From: Apirhabdus apintestini
GTDB lineage: Bacteria; Pseudomonadota; Gammaproteobacteria; Enterobacterales; Enterobacteriaceae
Assembly (NCBI GenBank): GCA_033977085.1
Contig: CP138906.1
Span: forward strand, 1,240,001 to 1,304,000
Reading direction: 5' to 3'
Length of the DNA: 64,000 nt
Positions 11,309-21,634 of the stretch are shown here, in pieces (positions within the stretch are counted from its first letter, which is position 1; each line of letters begins with the position of its first letter). The position numbers and the translations under genes are program-made. The notes under the pieces were generated by a model that did not search any database, was not told where the DNA came from, and was given only the letters and a program-made list of their open reading frames with translations.

Positions 11309-12659
11309 TTAGCGGAAGAGTACCTGCGCCCAGCGCGCCAGCCCGGCGGTGACGGAGCCAAAATCATCGCCGCCGGTGACGGGCGTGTTCGGCAGCAGTG
11401 CCGCAAGCGCTTCGCAGATAAGGGGCGATCGCGCGCTGCCGCCGGTTAGGTAAATAACCTCGGGCGTTTCGCCACTGTTCGCCAGCGCCAGCGAAACCTG
11501 TTCCAGAATTCGCGTTAGCGGCTGGGTGAGGGCGGCGCTCAATTCCGGCTGGGTAATATCTGTTCCCAGCGTTTCGGCGATAAACGCGAGGCGTGCCTGA
11601 ACGCTGTGATTTTCTGACAGCGCGATTTTTGCCTCTTCCGCGCAGCGTACTAACCGATAGCTAAGGCGCTGGCGCCAGACTTTCTGCAGATGTCGTACCT
11701 GGTCAGGGTGCCGGGCGTCGCGTATCAATTGGTCGAGTAAACGACCGCAGCCTGCGCTGTAAAACTCGCTCTGGGCCGGGACATCATTGATGGCTACGGC
11801 GTTCCACCAGGGCTGGGTGGGCAGCGCAATACCTTTTGCGTGTCGCCATTTAACCCGAGCAGCGGGCAGAGCGTTTTAAAAGCCAGCGCGATATCCAGAT
11901 CGTTACCGCCAACGCGGCATCCGCTATGGCCGAGCAGGCTGGCGTCGCGGTCGCGCTGAGCGCGCCATATCGGCCCCATTAGCAATAATGAACAGTCGGT
12001 AGTTCCGCCGCCGATATCAACGACCAGCACGCGCTGTTCGCGCGTTAAGGTGGCTTCAAACTCCAGCCCGGCGGCGATGGGTTCGTATTGAAATACGGTT
12101 TGTTTAAACCCGGCGCGGCGCGCGGCGCGTTCGAGAATGCCCCGCGCCTGCCGGTTTGCCGCTTCGCCGCCCAGCCCCTGAAAGTTAATCGGCTGACCGA
12201 TAACCGCGTTATCTATCGCGGCACCGAGCCGCATTTCACCCTGCTGGCGAATGTGTAGCATCATGGCGCACACCAAATCTTCAAAAACGCGATTTGCGGC
12301 GGGCGCAGCTCGCTGGCGCCGAGAAACGATTTCGGTGACTTCACAAACCAGGTTTCATCAGGGTTGGCGATGTAACGCTCCAGCGCGGCGAGCCCGAAAT
12401 GAACGCTTTCAGCGCTCACCGGCACATCTTCGTCGCGATTACAGGCAATTGCGCGCTTAAGCAGACGCTGCCCCTCATCATCGCCGGGCTGAATTTGATG
12501 ATGGCGCCACAGCCATTCGCTGACGCCTTCGCGCGTTGGCGCGCACAGCATCGACGGCAGCAGCGTGCTGCCTGCCTCAATGTGCAGCAGGCGCGGCGCG
12601 TCGTTCTCCATGACCGCCAGCGAGCAGTTGGCGGTGCCGTAGTCAAAACCTACAAACAT
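11309..12659 (-). CDS. yegD: YegD, Hsp70-like actin-fold ATPase
   Basis: Protein of the Hsp70/actin-like ATPase superfamily with unknown client. It keeps the nucleotide-binding signatures MFVGFDYGTANCSLAVM (phosphate 1), VLVVDIGGGTTDCSLLLMGP (phosphate 2) and IYLTGGSARSPLI (adenosine), plus GSVTAGLARWAQ near the C-terminus. It lacks the separate substrate-binding domain of DnaK and has the usual length of about 450 residues. The ATG at 12659 matches E. coli. Two homopolymer frameshifts break it: near 12278 (T run in IAFFEDLVCAMM) and near 11828 (A run in QKGIALPTQPWWNA). It is divergent from alkA, as expected for this neighbourhood. Confidence 0.94.
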
Positions 12660-12847
12660 GATGAATTTCTGCCGGATGTAAGAAGGGGGCGACTTTAACC
12701 AAATGCGGCGGCGGCGGCAAGCGGAATTGCGCTGGCAGGTGCCAGCGCGAATAAAAGCGCAAATGAAAGTGTGAATGAAAAAGCAAGGCGTCAATGTGCG
12801 CAGACGCCTATCATGATGCAATGGCTCTGGCGACAATAAGTGAAATA

Positions 12848-13707
12848 ATGAATACGCTGCTGTTAACCTACCAGCCGCCCTATGACTGGGCGTGGATGCT
12901 GAGTTTTTACGCGCCCGCGCGGTGCACGGGCTGGAATTGTGCGCTGAAAATCATTACAGCCGCATCGTAACCTCGGGCAATGCGCAGGGGCTGATAACCA
13001 TTGCGCATCGCCCGGATGAAAACGCGCTGCAGGTGACGCTGAGTGATGAGCTGGCTGGCGAAGAGACGGCGCTGGGCGCGCGCATTGCCCGGTTTCTGGA
13101 TCTCTCGCTTAATCCGCAGGCAATGCTGGAAACGCTTGGGCCGCTGGCCGCCGCGCGCCCCGGATTGCGCCTGCCGGGCTGTATCGATGGCTGGGAACAG
13201 GCGATACGCGCCGTGCTGGGGCGAGCTGGTTAGCGTGGCGATGGCGGCGCGCTTAACCGCCCGCCTGGTCGAGGCCTGGGGCGAGCCGTTAAGCGGATTT
13301 CCGGGTATGCGACTTTTCCCTGCGCCCGGGCGGCTGGCGGAGCTGGAGCCGGAAGCATTAAAAGCGCTGGGAATGCCGCTCATGCGGGCGAGAGCGATTA
13401 TTCACCTTGCGCGTCTGCATCTGCAGGGGCTTTTCCGCTGCAGGCACCGCAGGACATTGACGCCGGCCTTAAACAGCTTATGGCGCTGCCCGGGATCGGT
13501 CGCTGGACCGCCTGCTATTACGCGCTGCGCGGCTGGCAGGCGCCGGATATGTTTCTCGCCGATGATTATTTGGTGAAACAGCGGTTTGCGGGGATGACAC
13601 CGGCGCAAACCCGAGGCTATGCGTCGCGCTGGCAGCCGTGGCGCAGTTATGCGTTATTACACATCTGGAATACCGACGGCTGGCGTCCCGAGTGTGAGGC
13701 GGTGTAG
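12848..13707 (+). CDS. alkA: AlkA, 3-methyladenine DNA glycosylase II
   Basis: Base-excision repair glycosylase that removes alkylated purines. The N-terminal domain starts MNTLLLTYQPPYDWAWML. The HhH-GPD core is seen as LPGIGRWTACYYALRGWQAP followed by LADDYLVKQRF, which carries the catalytic Asp of the family. The C-terminus ends GYASRWQPWRSYALLHIW. The length of about 286 codons is normal. Three indels break the frame: near 12905 (T run), 13222-13228 (CAGCTG read as CGAGCTG) and 13424 (G run). Restored, it aligns throughout with E. coli AlkA. The gene yegE, which separates alkA from udk in E. coli, is absent here. Confidence 0.93.
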
Positions 13708-13742
13708 ACGCGCTTTTGGCTGGTATCGACGAGGGAAATCCC

Positions 13743-13748
13743 TATAAT
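13743..13748 (+). promoter_or_regulatory. Candidate -10 element upstream of udk
   Basis: A perfect TATAAT lies 65 nt before the udk start codon, in the 106-bp alkA-udk spacer. No convincing -35 hexamer sits at 17 nt; TTGGCT at 13716 is 21 nt away. It is the best promoter candidate for udk-dcd. Confidence 0.35.
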
Positions 13749-13813
13749 TGCCGCGTCCGGCGCTCTGGCGCCACCCTTCCTTACATTATCAGCAGAATCA
13801 GGTCGTTTATTTT

Positions 13814-14454
13814 ATGACTGACAAGTCTCATCAGTGCGTCATCATTGGCATCGCCGGCGCCTCGGCGTCAGGGAAAAGTCTTATCGCCAGTACACTTTAC
13901 CGTGAACTGCGTGAACAGGTAGGTGATGAGCATATTGGTGTTATTCCTGAAGATTGTTATTACAAAGATCAGGGGCATCTTTCCATGGAAGAGCGGATCA
14001 AAACCAACTACGACCATCCGAATGCAATGGATCACAACCTGCTGTTTCAGCATTTACAAATGCTAAAAAAGGCCAAAGCGTTGATTTGCCGGTCTACAGT
14101 TACAGCGAGCATACGCGCACGGACAAAACGGTTCCGATGAAGCCTAAAAAGGTGATTATCCTGGAAGGGATTCTGTTGCTGACCGATGTCCGGCTGCGTC
14201 AGGAAATGAACTTTTCTATTTTTGTGGATACTCCGCTGGATATTTGCCTGATGCGACGCATTAAACGCGACGTTAACGAACGCGGCCGTTCGATGGACTC
14301 CGTGATGGCTCAGTATCAGAAAACTGTTCGCCCCATGTTTCTGCAATTTATTGACCCTTCTAAACAATACGCGGATATTATCGTACCGCGCGGCGGTAAA
14401 AATCGAATCGCTATCGATATTCTGAAGGCTAAAATTAGCCAATTTTTTGAGTGA
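13814..14454 (+). CDS. udk: Uridine kinase
   Basis: Phosphorylates uridine and cytidine in pyrimidine salvage. The P-loop GASASGKS lies at residues 15-22. Other family blocks are VIPEDCYYKDQGHLSMEER, LPVYSYSEHTR, PKKVIILEGILLLTD and IDPSKQYADIIVPRGG. The 213-residue length is that of E. coli Udk. One frameshift near 14066 removes a single A from an A run (LKKGQSVDLP). Both flanking parts are nearly identical to E. coli. The gene is followed by dcd after about 115 nt, a pairing conserved in enteric bacteria. Confidence 0.96.
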
Positions 14455-14570
14455 TAACGTCGGCGATTCGCTAAAATGCGCGCCGTCTTCCGTTTATTTC
14501 GCCGTAGCGTGGTTATCTATTTGGGGCTGTGGCAAGGTAAGTAAAGTTAAGCCAATAAGGAGAGTGAGCG

Positions 14571-15151
14571 ATGCGTTTGTGTGACCGCGATATTGAGGCC
14601 TGGTTGGATGATGGCCGGTTAGCTATTACGCCGCGTCCTCCGGTCGATCGCATCAATGGCGCGACTGTCGATGTGCGGCTGGGCAATCAATTTCGTACTT
14701 TTAGCGGCCATACGGCGGCATTCATCGATTTGAGTGGCCCCAAAGATGAAGTCAGCGCGGCGCTCGACAGGGTGATGAGCGATGAAATCACGCTTGCCGA
14801 GGGCGATGCATTTTACCTGCATCCGGGCGAGCTGGCGCTTGCTGTAACGCTGGAGTCGGTGACGTTGCCCGATAATCTGGTCGGCTGGCTGGACGGGCGG
14901 TCGTCGCTGGCGCGCCTGGGCTAATGGTGCACGTAACGGCGCATCGAATCGATCCTGGCTGGCACGGGCGCATTGTGCTGGAGTTTTATAATTCCGGGAA
15001 ATTACCGCTGGCGCTGCGCCCGGGCATGCTTATCGGCGCGCTAAGCTTCGAGCCGCTTTCCGGGCCAGCTGCGCGCCCTTATAACCGACGGCAGGACGCA
15101 AAGTATCGCGACCAGCAAGGCGCTGTCGCCAGCCGTATTGATAAGGATTAA
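14571..15151 (+). CDS. dcd: dCTP deaminase
   Basis: Homotrimeric enzyme converting dCTP to dUTP, the main source of dUMP for thymidylate in enteric bacteria. It begins MRLCDRDIEAWLDDGRL and contains the conserved [20 protein letters not shown] and IVLEFYNSGKLPLALRPGML blocks that form the active site. It ends SRIDKD, as in E. coli. The size of about 193 residues is normal. A missing G near 14920 (CTGGGCTAATGG for CTGGGGCTAATGG) produces an apparent stop in the middle of a catalytic motif. Because the remainder is perfectly conserved, this is most likely a sequence error. A GGAG-type ribosome site precedes the ATG. Confidence 0.95.
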
Positions 15152-15177
15152 TCCGCGCCGCCGCCAGTGAGGACCCC

Positions 15178-17016
15178 ATGAGACGACTTTTAACCACGCT
15201 GATGATCCTGCTTGTAGTACTGGTTTGCGGTTTTTCCGCGCTGGTGCTGTTCATTAATCCTAATGATTTCCGCGATTACATGGTGCGTAACGTTGAGCAG
15301 CGCAGCGGCTATCAGCTAAAACTTGAAGGACCGCTGCGCTGGCACGTCTGGCCGCAGTTAAGTATTTTGACCGGTCGCATGGCTTTGACGGCGCCCGGCG
15401 CCAGCCAGCCAATGGTCAGCGCAGATAATATGCGCCTGGACGTGGCGCTGCTGCCGCTGCTGTCTCATCGCCTTGAAGTACAGCAGGTGATGCTGAAGAA
15501 AGGCGTCATTCAGCTTACGCCGCAAAGCGAGGAGCGCACGCCCGGCGATGCGCCGGTCGCGCCAGGCGCTTCGCACGCCTCAATAGAAGCGCAGCGCGGC
15601 TGGTCGTTTGATATCGGCCGCCTTGAAGTGGCCGATAGCGTACTGGTGTTTCAGCACGCTGATGAAGAGCAGGTCACGGTGCGCGATATTAATCTGCAGA
15701 TGACGCAGGACGCCCATCGTCAGGCCCAGATTTCACTTAGCGGGCGGGTGGCGCGCGATCAGCGTAACCTGGTTTTGCATTTTGAAGGCGGACTGGATGC
15801 CGGCGACTATCCCCGCACGCTGAGTATGGACGTTGACCGGTTTGATTATCAGCTCGATGGCGCAGGGTTTCCGCGCCAGGGCATTAAAGGCTCCGGTTCG
15901 TTAAATGCCCTGTGGGATGAAGAGGCAAAGCGCCTGAGCGTAACCGATCTTCTGCTGTCTGCAAATGATAGCCAGCTTAGCGGTTCGGTCAGCTTTTTAC
16001 CGGGCGATAAGCCGGTTTGGGACGTAAGTCTCGCTTCGGACAACCTGAATCTGGATGCGCTGCTCGACCGTGCGCCGACCATGAGTAGCGCAGATACAGA
16101 CGCTGGCGAACGCCAGCAGCCGCGTCCGGTGTTTTCCAACAATAGCGATCTGCCACACTATAGCGCGCTGCAGTCGTTTGACGGGGAGGCGCATTTCACG
16201 CTGCGTAATTTACGCTGGCGCGGGCTTGATTTTAGTAATGTCGCTGCCCAAATGCTGAATAAGGACGGAGTGCTTACCGTAGCCCAGCTTGAGGGCGGCC
16301 TGGGGCGAGGGCGGATTTCATTACCCGGTAAAGTCGACGCGCGCAGCGCGCAGCCTCACGCGGAATTCCAGGCGGATGTCGCGGGCATTGAAATCGCACC
16401 CGTGCTGAAGGCGTTTGATTATCCGCTGGCGATTTCAGGTCTGTTGAGTCTGAAAGGGCAGTTTAACGGCGACGCGGTAGATGCTAATGCGTTTCGCCGC
16501 GGCTGGCGCGGTGACGCCAGCGTTAATCTGGCGAATTCACGGCTGGATGGGTTGAACGTATTGCAGTTAATTCAGCGCGCCGTCGCCAGTAAACATAATG
16601 ATATCTCCGGGCCAGAGGACGATGATAACGCCACCGCGATGGAGCAATTTTCCGCACGGGCCCGGCTTGATAGCGGCAAACTTACGCTGGAGCAAATGGC
16701 AGGGCGCTCATCCCGGCTGGCGATTGGCGGCAGCGGCGTTTTAGATTTAGTGAAAGAGCAGTGTGACGCAACGTTTAACGTTCGCGTTACCGGCGGCTGG
16801 CAGGGCGATAAAGCGCTGGTTGATAAACTTAAGGCCGCCGATATTCCACTGCGGATCTACGGTGGCTGGCAGAGCCTGAGCTATAGCCTGAATATGGATC
16901 ACGCGCTGCGCGATAGTCTGCAGGATGAGGCTAAACGCCGCTTAAAAGAGTGGGCCGAGCGCAATCCAGACAATCGGAAAGCGAAAGATGTGCAGGAACT
17001 ATTGAAAGCACATTGA
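15178..17016 (+). CDS. asmA: AsmA, outer-membrane assembly / lipid-transport protein
   Basis: Uninterrupted 612-residue reading frame. It starts with an N-terminal membrane anchor (about residues 3-25, rich in Leu/Val) followed by FINPNDFRDYMVRNVEQRSG. The rest is a long periplasmic beta-strand-rich domain typical of AsmA, the founding member of the AsmA-like inter-membrane lipid transporters. E. coli AsmA is 617 residues long. It ends DNRKAKDVQELLKAH. The start follows the dcd stop by 26 nt with a GAGGAC ribosome site. It is followed by a strong hairpin terminator. Confidence 0.95.
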   Translation: MRRLLTTLMILLVVLVCGFSALVLFINPNDFRDYMVRNVEQRSGYQLKLEGPLRWHVWPQLSILTGRMALTAPGASQPMVSADNMRLDVALLPLLSHRLEVQQVMLKKGVIQLTPQSEERTPGDAPVAPGASHASIEAQRGWSFDIGRLEVADSVLVFQHADEEQVTVRDINLQMTQDAHRQAQISLSGRVARDQRNLVLHFEGGLDAGDYPRTLSMDVDRFDYQLDGAGFPRQGIKGSGSLNALWDEEAKRLSVTDLLLSANDSQLSGSVSFLPGDKPVWDVSLASDNLNLDALLDRAPTMSSADTDAGERQQPRPVFSNNSDLPHYSALQSFDGEAHFTLRNLRWRGLDFSNVAAQMLNKDGVLTVAQLEGGLGRGRISLPGKVDARSAQPHAEFQADVAGIEIAPVLKAFDYPLAISGLLSLKGQFNGDAVDANAFRRGWRGDASVNLANSRLDGLNVLQLIQRAVASKHNDISGPEDDDNATAMEQFSARARLDSGKLTLEQMAGRSSRLAIGGSGVLDLVKEQCDATFNVRVTGGWQGDKALVDKLKAADIPLRIYGGWQSLSYSLNMDHALRDSLQDEAKRRLKEWAERNPDNRKAKDVQELLKAH

Positions 17017-17035
17017 TCGGAAGGGGTTATGGTGT

Positions 17036-17075
17036 AAAGCCCCGATGCGGTATTTTTCGCACCGGGGCTTTATCG
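17036..17075 (+). terminator. Rho-independent terminator after asmA
   Basis: AAAGCCCCGATGCG pairs with CGCACCGGGGCTTT across the loop GTATTTTT, with a single mismatch in 14 bp, followed by a short T-containing tail. It lies 20 nt after the asmA stop. The A-rich left arm means it could also act on the opposite strand. Confidence 0.75.
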
Positions 17076-17184
17076 TTTAACCTTATTTGTACGCATTATT
17101 GCGATAACCCCTCATCCATTATTGATGCCTGACTTGCGGTAAGATGACGGGGCCGTTTTTATCAGCTCTGCGGCTTTTACCTTA

Positions 17185-17505
<321 letters not shown>

Positions 17506-17570
17506 AACCCTGCACCTTGCACCCGCTATCCTGCACCGCGCGGCACTGTGCTTACCGGCGTTAGTGAATT

Positions 17571-19197
17571 TTACGCCGGCTGCGCCCGATTAGCGTTGTT
17601 CGGGCTCTCTGTCGCTGGTGTGTCCTCGGGCTGGCAATCCGGAAGGACTATTTGCGTTATGCGGACTTTTTGTATCCGGTGATTATCGACTTCCAGCGTT
17701 TGCAGACGCCAGTTATCGATAGTGATTTCTTCGCCAGCGCCGGGTACCCGCTGAAGAAGTTCCATTAGTAAACCGGCCAGCGTGTGATAGCCGCGTTTCT
17801 CGTCCAGCGGCAGGGGAATGGAGTGCACCAGCACATCAAGGGGCATTCGGCCATTAACCGTCCAGCTATTGTCCGCGCTGTGAATAATATCGTAGCGCGC
17901 GTCAACGTCTTCCGCCTCGGTTGGCAGGCTGCCTGCAATAGTTTTCATCACGTCGCTCAGCGTCGCGATGCCCTCAATGGAGCCGAACTCATCGACGACA
18001 AAGGCGAAATGCGTTCGCGCGCTGCGAAACTGTTCCAGCGCCGACAGCAGCGGCAGCGTTTCCGGAAACACCAGCGGCTGGCGCACCAGCTCGCGCAAAT
18101 TCAGCGCATCGCCGCGCATAGACTGATGTAACAGATCGATAATGTGTACCACGCCCAACAGATGGTCTTCCCGATCGTTGACCACGATACGAGTATGCTG
18201 ATTTTTTCTAGCAGCTCACGTAAACAGGACGCCGGGAGGTCGGGATCGACGCGTTCAATATCGTGGCGAGACGTCATGATACTGCCGACGGTGCGCTGAC
18301 TGAGCCTAAGAACGCGCTCGATCATTTTGCGCTCCTGAGGCGCGAATACCGCGCCGTCGTCGCTGCTGCTATCGGCGACCAGTGAGGCCGTCTCAGTATC
18401 CAGCTCGGCGGGCTCCCTGCGCCCGCCGAGCAGGCGCATAACCGCGTCCGTGGTGCGCTGACGCATAGATTGATTGGCCGATAAAAAGCGGCGTCGGTTA
18501 AACATCGCCAGTTGGTTTAATGCTTCAATGATCGCCGAGAAACCGATAGCCGCGTAGAGATAACCTTTTGGGATAGGGAAACCAAAACCTTCAGCGACCA
18601 GGCTGAAGCCAATCATAAGCAGAAAACTCAGGCACAAAATCACAATGGTAGGGTGGGCGTTGACAAAGCGAGTCAGCGCTTTGCTGGCAATAAGCATCAG
18701 CGCGATAGCGATGACCACCGCTGCCATCATCACCCCAAGATTATCCACCATGCCGACGGCGGTTATCACCGAGTCCAGAGAAAAGATAGCGTCCAGCGCG
18801 ACAATTTGTGCTACCACGCCCCAAAAACGCGCGCCGCGCCGCTGGGCGGGATTTTCACTGTCTTTCCCTTCCAGCCTCTCATTAAGTTCGACCGTTGCTT
18901 TGAAAATAAGAAAAAACCGCCGCTAAGCATTATCAGATCGCGAGCGCTAAAACTTAGCGCGGCAAATGAAAATAGCGGTTTTGTGAGCGTTACCAGCCAT
19001 GAGATAGATGCCAGCAGTAGCAGGCGCATCAGCATGGCGAGCAGTAGCCCGACGATTCGCGCCCGATCGCGCTGAGCTTCTGGCAGCTTTTCAGCAAGGA
19101 TGGCAATAAAAACCAGATTGTCGATACCGAGCACTAGCTCCAGTACGATAAGCGTCATCAGTCCGGCCCAAATAGAGGGCGAGGCTATCCATTCCAT
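17571..19197 (-). CDS. yegH: YegH, TerC-like membrane protein with CBS and CorC domains
   Basis: Inner-membrane protein of unknown physiological role. The N-terminal half is a TerC-family domain of seven or so helices (MEWIASPSIWAGLMTLIVLE, DNLVFIAILAEKLP, LDAIFSLDSVITAVGMVDN). It is followed by a CBS pair (IMTSRHDIERVDPDLPASCL, LLGVVHIIDLLHQSMRGDAL, DEFGSIEGIATLSDVMKTIA) and a C-terminal CorC/HlyC domain. The length of about 540 codons fits the E. coli 527. Two homopolymer frameshifts occur near 18895 (T run in FFLLFKATVEL) and 18212 (A run in LLEKNQHTRIVV). It is convergent with asmA and divergent from the colanic acid locus. Confidence 0.93.
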
Positions 19198-19599
19198 AAT
19201 GTAAATATGACCTTTAATGAGTGGAAGGCGCACCGTTGAGTATATATCAACCCCCGACGCGAGCCCGGAAGGGAACGGGGAATCGTCTATATCCAGAGCG
19301 AGGGATAGCCGACCTCACTGGCGCAATCCTTACTGCCTTGTGGTTTCTGCGGGTGGAAAACGGCGTGCGTATCGTCAATCGTCACGGCCATCGGCTGAAC
19401 GCATTGGTCTGAAACGCCGTGGAATAGGCGGGAACGTGTTTTGTGGCACCGCCTGTGGCCATTAATGCCGCGCTTTGCGGGGTAGGGATACTAAATTGTA
19501 TTCGGGGCCGCGCAGTGCGTTGCTGTCAAGCGGGCGGTTATGTCTGATCCAGTTGGCGATTTTATCCATTATTCGCGTACGCCCCGTGTCTGCAATCCT

Positions 19600-19764
19600 G
19601 AACCCTGAACCCTGAACCCTGAACCCCTGAACCCCTGAACCCCTGAACCCCTGAACCCCTGAACCCCTGAACCCCTGAACCCCTGAACCCCTGAACCCCT
19701 GAACCCCTGAACCCCTGAACCCCTGAACCCCTGAACCCCTGAACCCCTGAACCCCTGAACCCCT
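19600..19764 (+). repeat. Tandem array: 3 copies of GAACCCT then 18 copies of GAACCCCT
   Basis: Counted directly: three 7-bp units (19600-19620) run into 18 identical 8-bp units (19621-19764). All units are perfect. The array lies 400 bp upstream of yegH and 720 bp upstream of wza. The 7-bp units differ from the 8-bp ones by one C, which could be real or another homopolymer loss. Perfect short arrays like this usually vary in copy number by slippage. Confidence 0.97.
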
Positions 19765-20034
19765 GCATGCCGCGCCTCGTCGCCATCCGGCCGTTAATAA
19801 AAATCTCAAAGATGCCATTATTATTCATTAATAAATGATCGGGTATTTTTTGTTTGCGAATAATCTTAAATTAAGTTTTTGCTAATGATACTGATGCATC
19901 GTTTAGACCCTATATTTACGAAGTGTAATATTTAACTTAACGGCATTTATTTTAAATAAATATCCTGGTGAAGGATATTTTTCTATGAATGATAGGGAGT
20001 CTTGATTCATTAATGTGAGTTTAGTTAGTCAATA

Positions 20035-20048
20035 TAAAGATATTCTTA
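20035..20048 (+). promoter_or_regulatory. Candidate RcsAB box for the colanic acid operon
   Basis: TAAAGATATTCTTA matches 11 of 14 positions of the RcsAB consensus TAAGAATATTCCTA. It lies in the AT-rich region about 450 nt upstream of wza and 250 nt upstream of the JUMPstart. RcsA/RcsB control of wza-wcaM is established in E. coli; this particular site is inferred. Confidence 0.5.
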
Positions 20049-20284
20049 AAATTAAGAAATTGTGTGATTAATATTATTCTTAAAAAAGTCTGTAATTCTA
20101 TTCCCTGCCTTGCCTGTCTTGATGTTAGCTGTAACAATCTTTGCGGTAATTTACATGTCTGCGCTGAAGTAAATTAAACCCATAATAATATAGAGTGTTT
20201 TATTTGAAATCGTTTTCTATTTAATGGCTGTAACGTTGGTTATCTAATTTTCCATTTAAACAAATAGTTAGATGAGTTCAGTTG

Positions 20285-20318
20285 TGTGGTAACTGTCAAG
20301 CCAGGGCGGTAGCGTAGA
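20285..20318 (+). promoter_or_regulatory. JUMPstart element with ops core, upstream of wza
   Basis: GGTAACTGTCAAGCCAGGG is followed by the ops core GGCGGTAGCGT (20305-20315). This is the RfaH recruitment signal in the untranslated leader of long polysaccharide operons, which lets RNA polymerase read through the whole cluster. The E. coli form has CCAGGGGCGG; here one G is missing, as in the second copy near 47898. Confidence 0.9.
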
Positions 20319-20487
20319 TGAAGTATCTATCCATTCTACGTTTATTTACGGCTTACTTCGGAATTAATAACTTTCAGAATGGTTCTATTTTTATTCTGTC
20401 ACTAAAATCCGCATCCTGTTCAGCGCGTTAGTGGACGGTGCTTATTTCAATACGGGATCATGCCTTAGCCATAGTGATAAATATTCA

Positions 20488-21627
20488 ATGAAGAAAACCA
20501 AATTTAAATTAATGCCATTAGTGGCATCGTTAACCTTAATGAGTGGTTGCACGGTATTTCCAGGTAGCAATATCTCATTGCTTGGTAAAGATGTGATTAA
20601 ACAGCAGGATTCGGATGTTTCTCTCAATCGAATGGTGAATGTATATCCGTTAACTCCGCGCCTGATTGAACAACTACGCCCACGCCCGAATATCGCACAG
20701 CCTAACCAGAGTCTGGATGCGGATATTTCTCACTATGAATATCGGGTTGGCCCGGGGGATGTGTTGAATGTCACCGTCTGGGATCACCCTGAGTTAACCA
20801 CACCGGCGGGGCAATACCGTAGCTCCAGCGATACCGGCAACTGGGTACAGGCCGATGGTACGGTATTTTATCCCTATATCGGTAAAGTGCGGGTGCAGGG
20901 GCAAACTTTGGCGCAAATTCGCCGCGACATTACCGGGCGCCTGGCCGCGTATATCGCGGACCCGCAGGTTGATGTGAATATCGCCGCCTTCCGTTCCCAG
21001 AAAGCCTATATTTCGGGCCAGGTGCAAAAATCCGGCCAGCAGGCGATTACTAATGTCCCCCTCACCGTACTGGATGCGATTAACGCCGCGGGTGGGCTAA
21101 CGGACAACGCCGACTGGCGCAATGTGGTGTTGACCCATAACGGGCGCGAACAGCGCATTTCGCTGCAGGCGCTGATGCAAAACGGCGATTTAAGTCAGAA
21201 CCGGCTGCTGTATCCGGGCGATATTTTGTTCGTGCCGCGCAATGACGACCTGAAAGTGTTTGTGATGGGCGAGGTGAAAAAACAGAGCACGCTGAAGATG
21301 GACTTTAGCGGCATGACGCTTACCGAAGCGCTGGGCCAGGCGGAAGGCCTGGATCTCACAACCTCAAACGCTAGCGGTATTTTCGTGCTACGCCCATTGA
21401 AAGGGGATCGCAGCGGCAAGATAGCCAATATTTATCAGCTTGATATGTCCGATGCCACGTCGCTGGTGATGGCGACGGAATTCCGCCTGCAGCCCTATGA
21501 CGTGGTGTATGTCACCACCGCGCCGGTATCGCGCTGGAATCGTCTGGTCAGCCAACTGCTACCTACCATCAGCGGAATTCGATACATGACCGATACGGCC
21601 GTGGATATTAAAAATAACGACTGGTAA
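20488..21627 (+). CDS. wza: Wza, outer-membrane polysaccharide export lipoprotein
   Basis: Octameric outer-membrane translocon for colanic acid. Intact at 379 residues, the E. coli length. A lipoprotein signal peptide ends at the lipobox LMSGC with acyl-Cys at residue 21. The polysaccharide export domain contains YRVGPGDVLNVTVWDHPELT, and SLBB-type repeats follow (SGQVQKSGQQAITNVPLTVL, VFVMGEVKKQSTLKMDFSGM). The C-terminal amphipathic helix that forms the outer-membrane barrel includes SRWNRLVSQLLPTISG. The ATG at 20488 is chosen because it begins the signal peptide MKKTKFKLMPLVASL; an upstream in-frame extension to 20431 is not supported. It is the first gene of the operon. Confidence 0.97.
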   Translation: MKKTKFKLMPLVASLTLMSGCTVFPGSNISLLGKDVIKQQDSDVSLNRMVNVYPLTPRLIEQLRPRPNIAQPNQSLDADISHYEYRVGPGDVLNVTVWDHPELTTPAGQYRSSSDTGNWVQADGTVFYPYIGKVRVQGQTLAQIRRDITGRLAAYIADPQVDVNIAAFRSQKAYISGQVQKSGQQAITNVPLTVLDAINAAGGLTDNADWRNVVLTHNGREQRISLQALMQNGDLSQNRLLYPGDILFVPRNDDLKVFVMGEVKKQSTLKMDFSGMTLTEALGQAEGLDLTTSNASGIFVLRPLKGDRSGKIANIYQLDMSDATSLVMATEFRLQPYDVVYVTTAPVSRWNRLVSQLLPTISGIRYMTDTAVDIKNNDW

Positions 21628-21634
21628 AGCGCTT

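Larger units (their letters stand above)
19198..20487. other. 1.29-kb intergenic control region between yegH and wza
   Basis: No gene is supported here. The first 400 nt have ordinary GC content with nothing recognisable. From 19600 to 19764 there is an octanucleotide tandem array. From about 19790 to 20490 the DNA is strongly AT-rich and contains a candidate RcsAB box (20035) and a JUMPstart/ops element (about 20285). Open frames crossing the array exist only because the repeat has no stop codon. Confidence 0.8.

Noticed and set aside
19600..19764. Possible CRISPR array
   Set aside because: Units are 8 bp and contiguous, with no spacers and no cas genes nearby.
19462..19828. Two overlapping minus-strand open frames with a G-V-Q-G-F-R-G-S repeat protein
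   Set aside because: They are translations of the octanucleotide array, which has no stop codon in any frame. No ribosome site, no conserved flanks.
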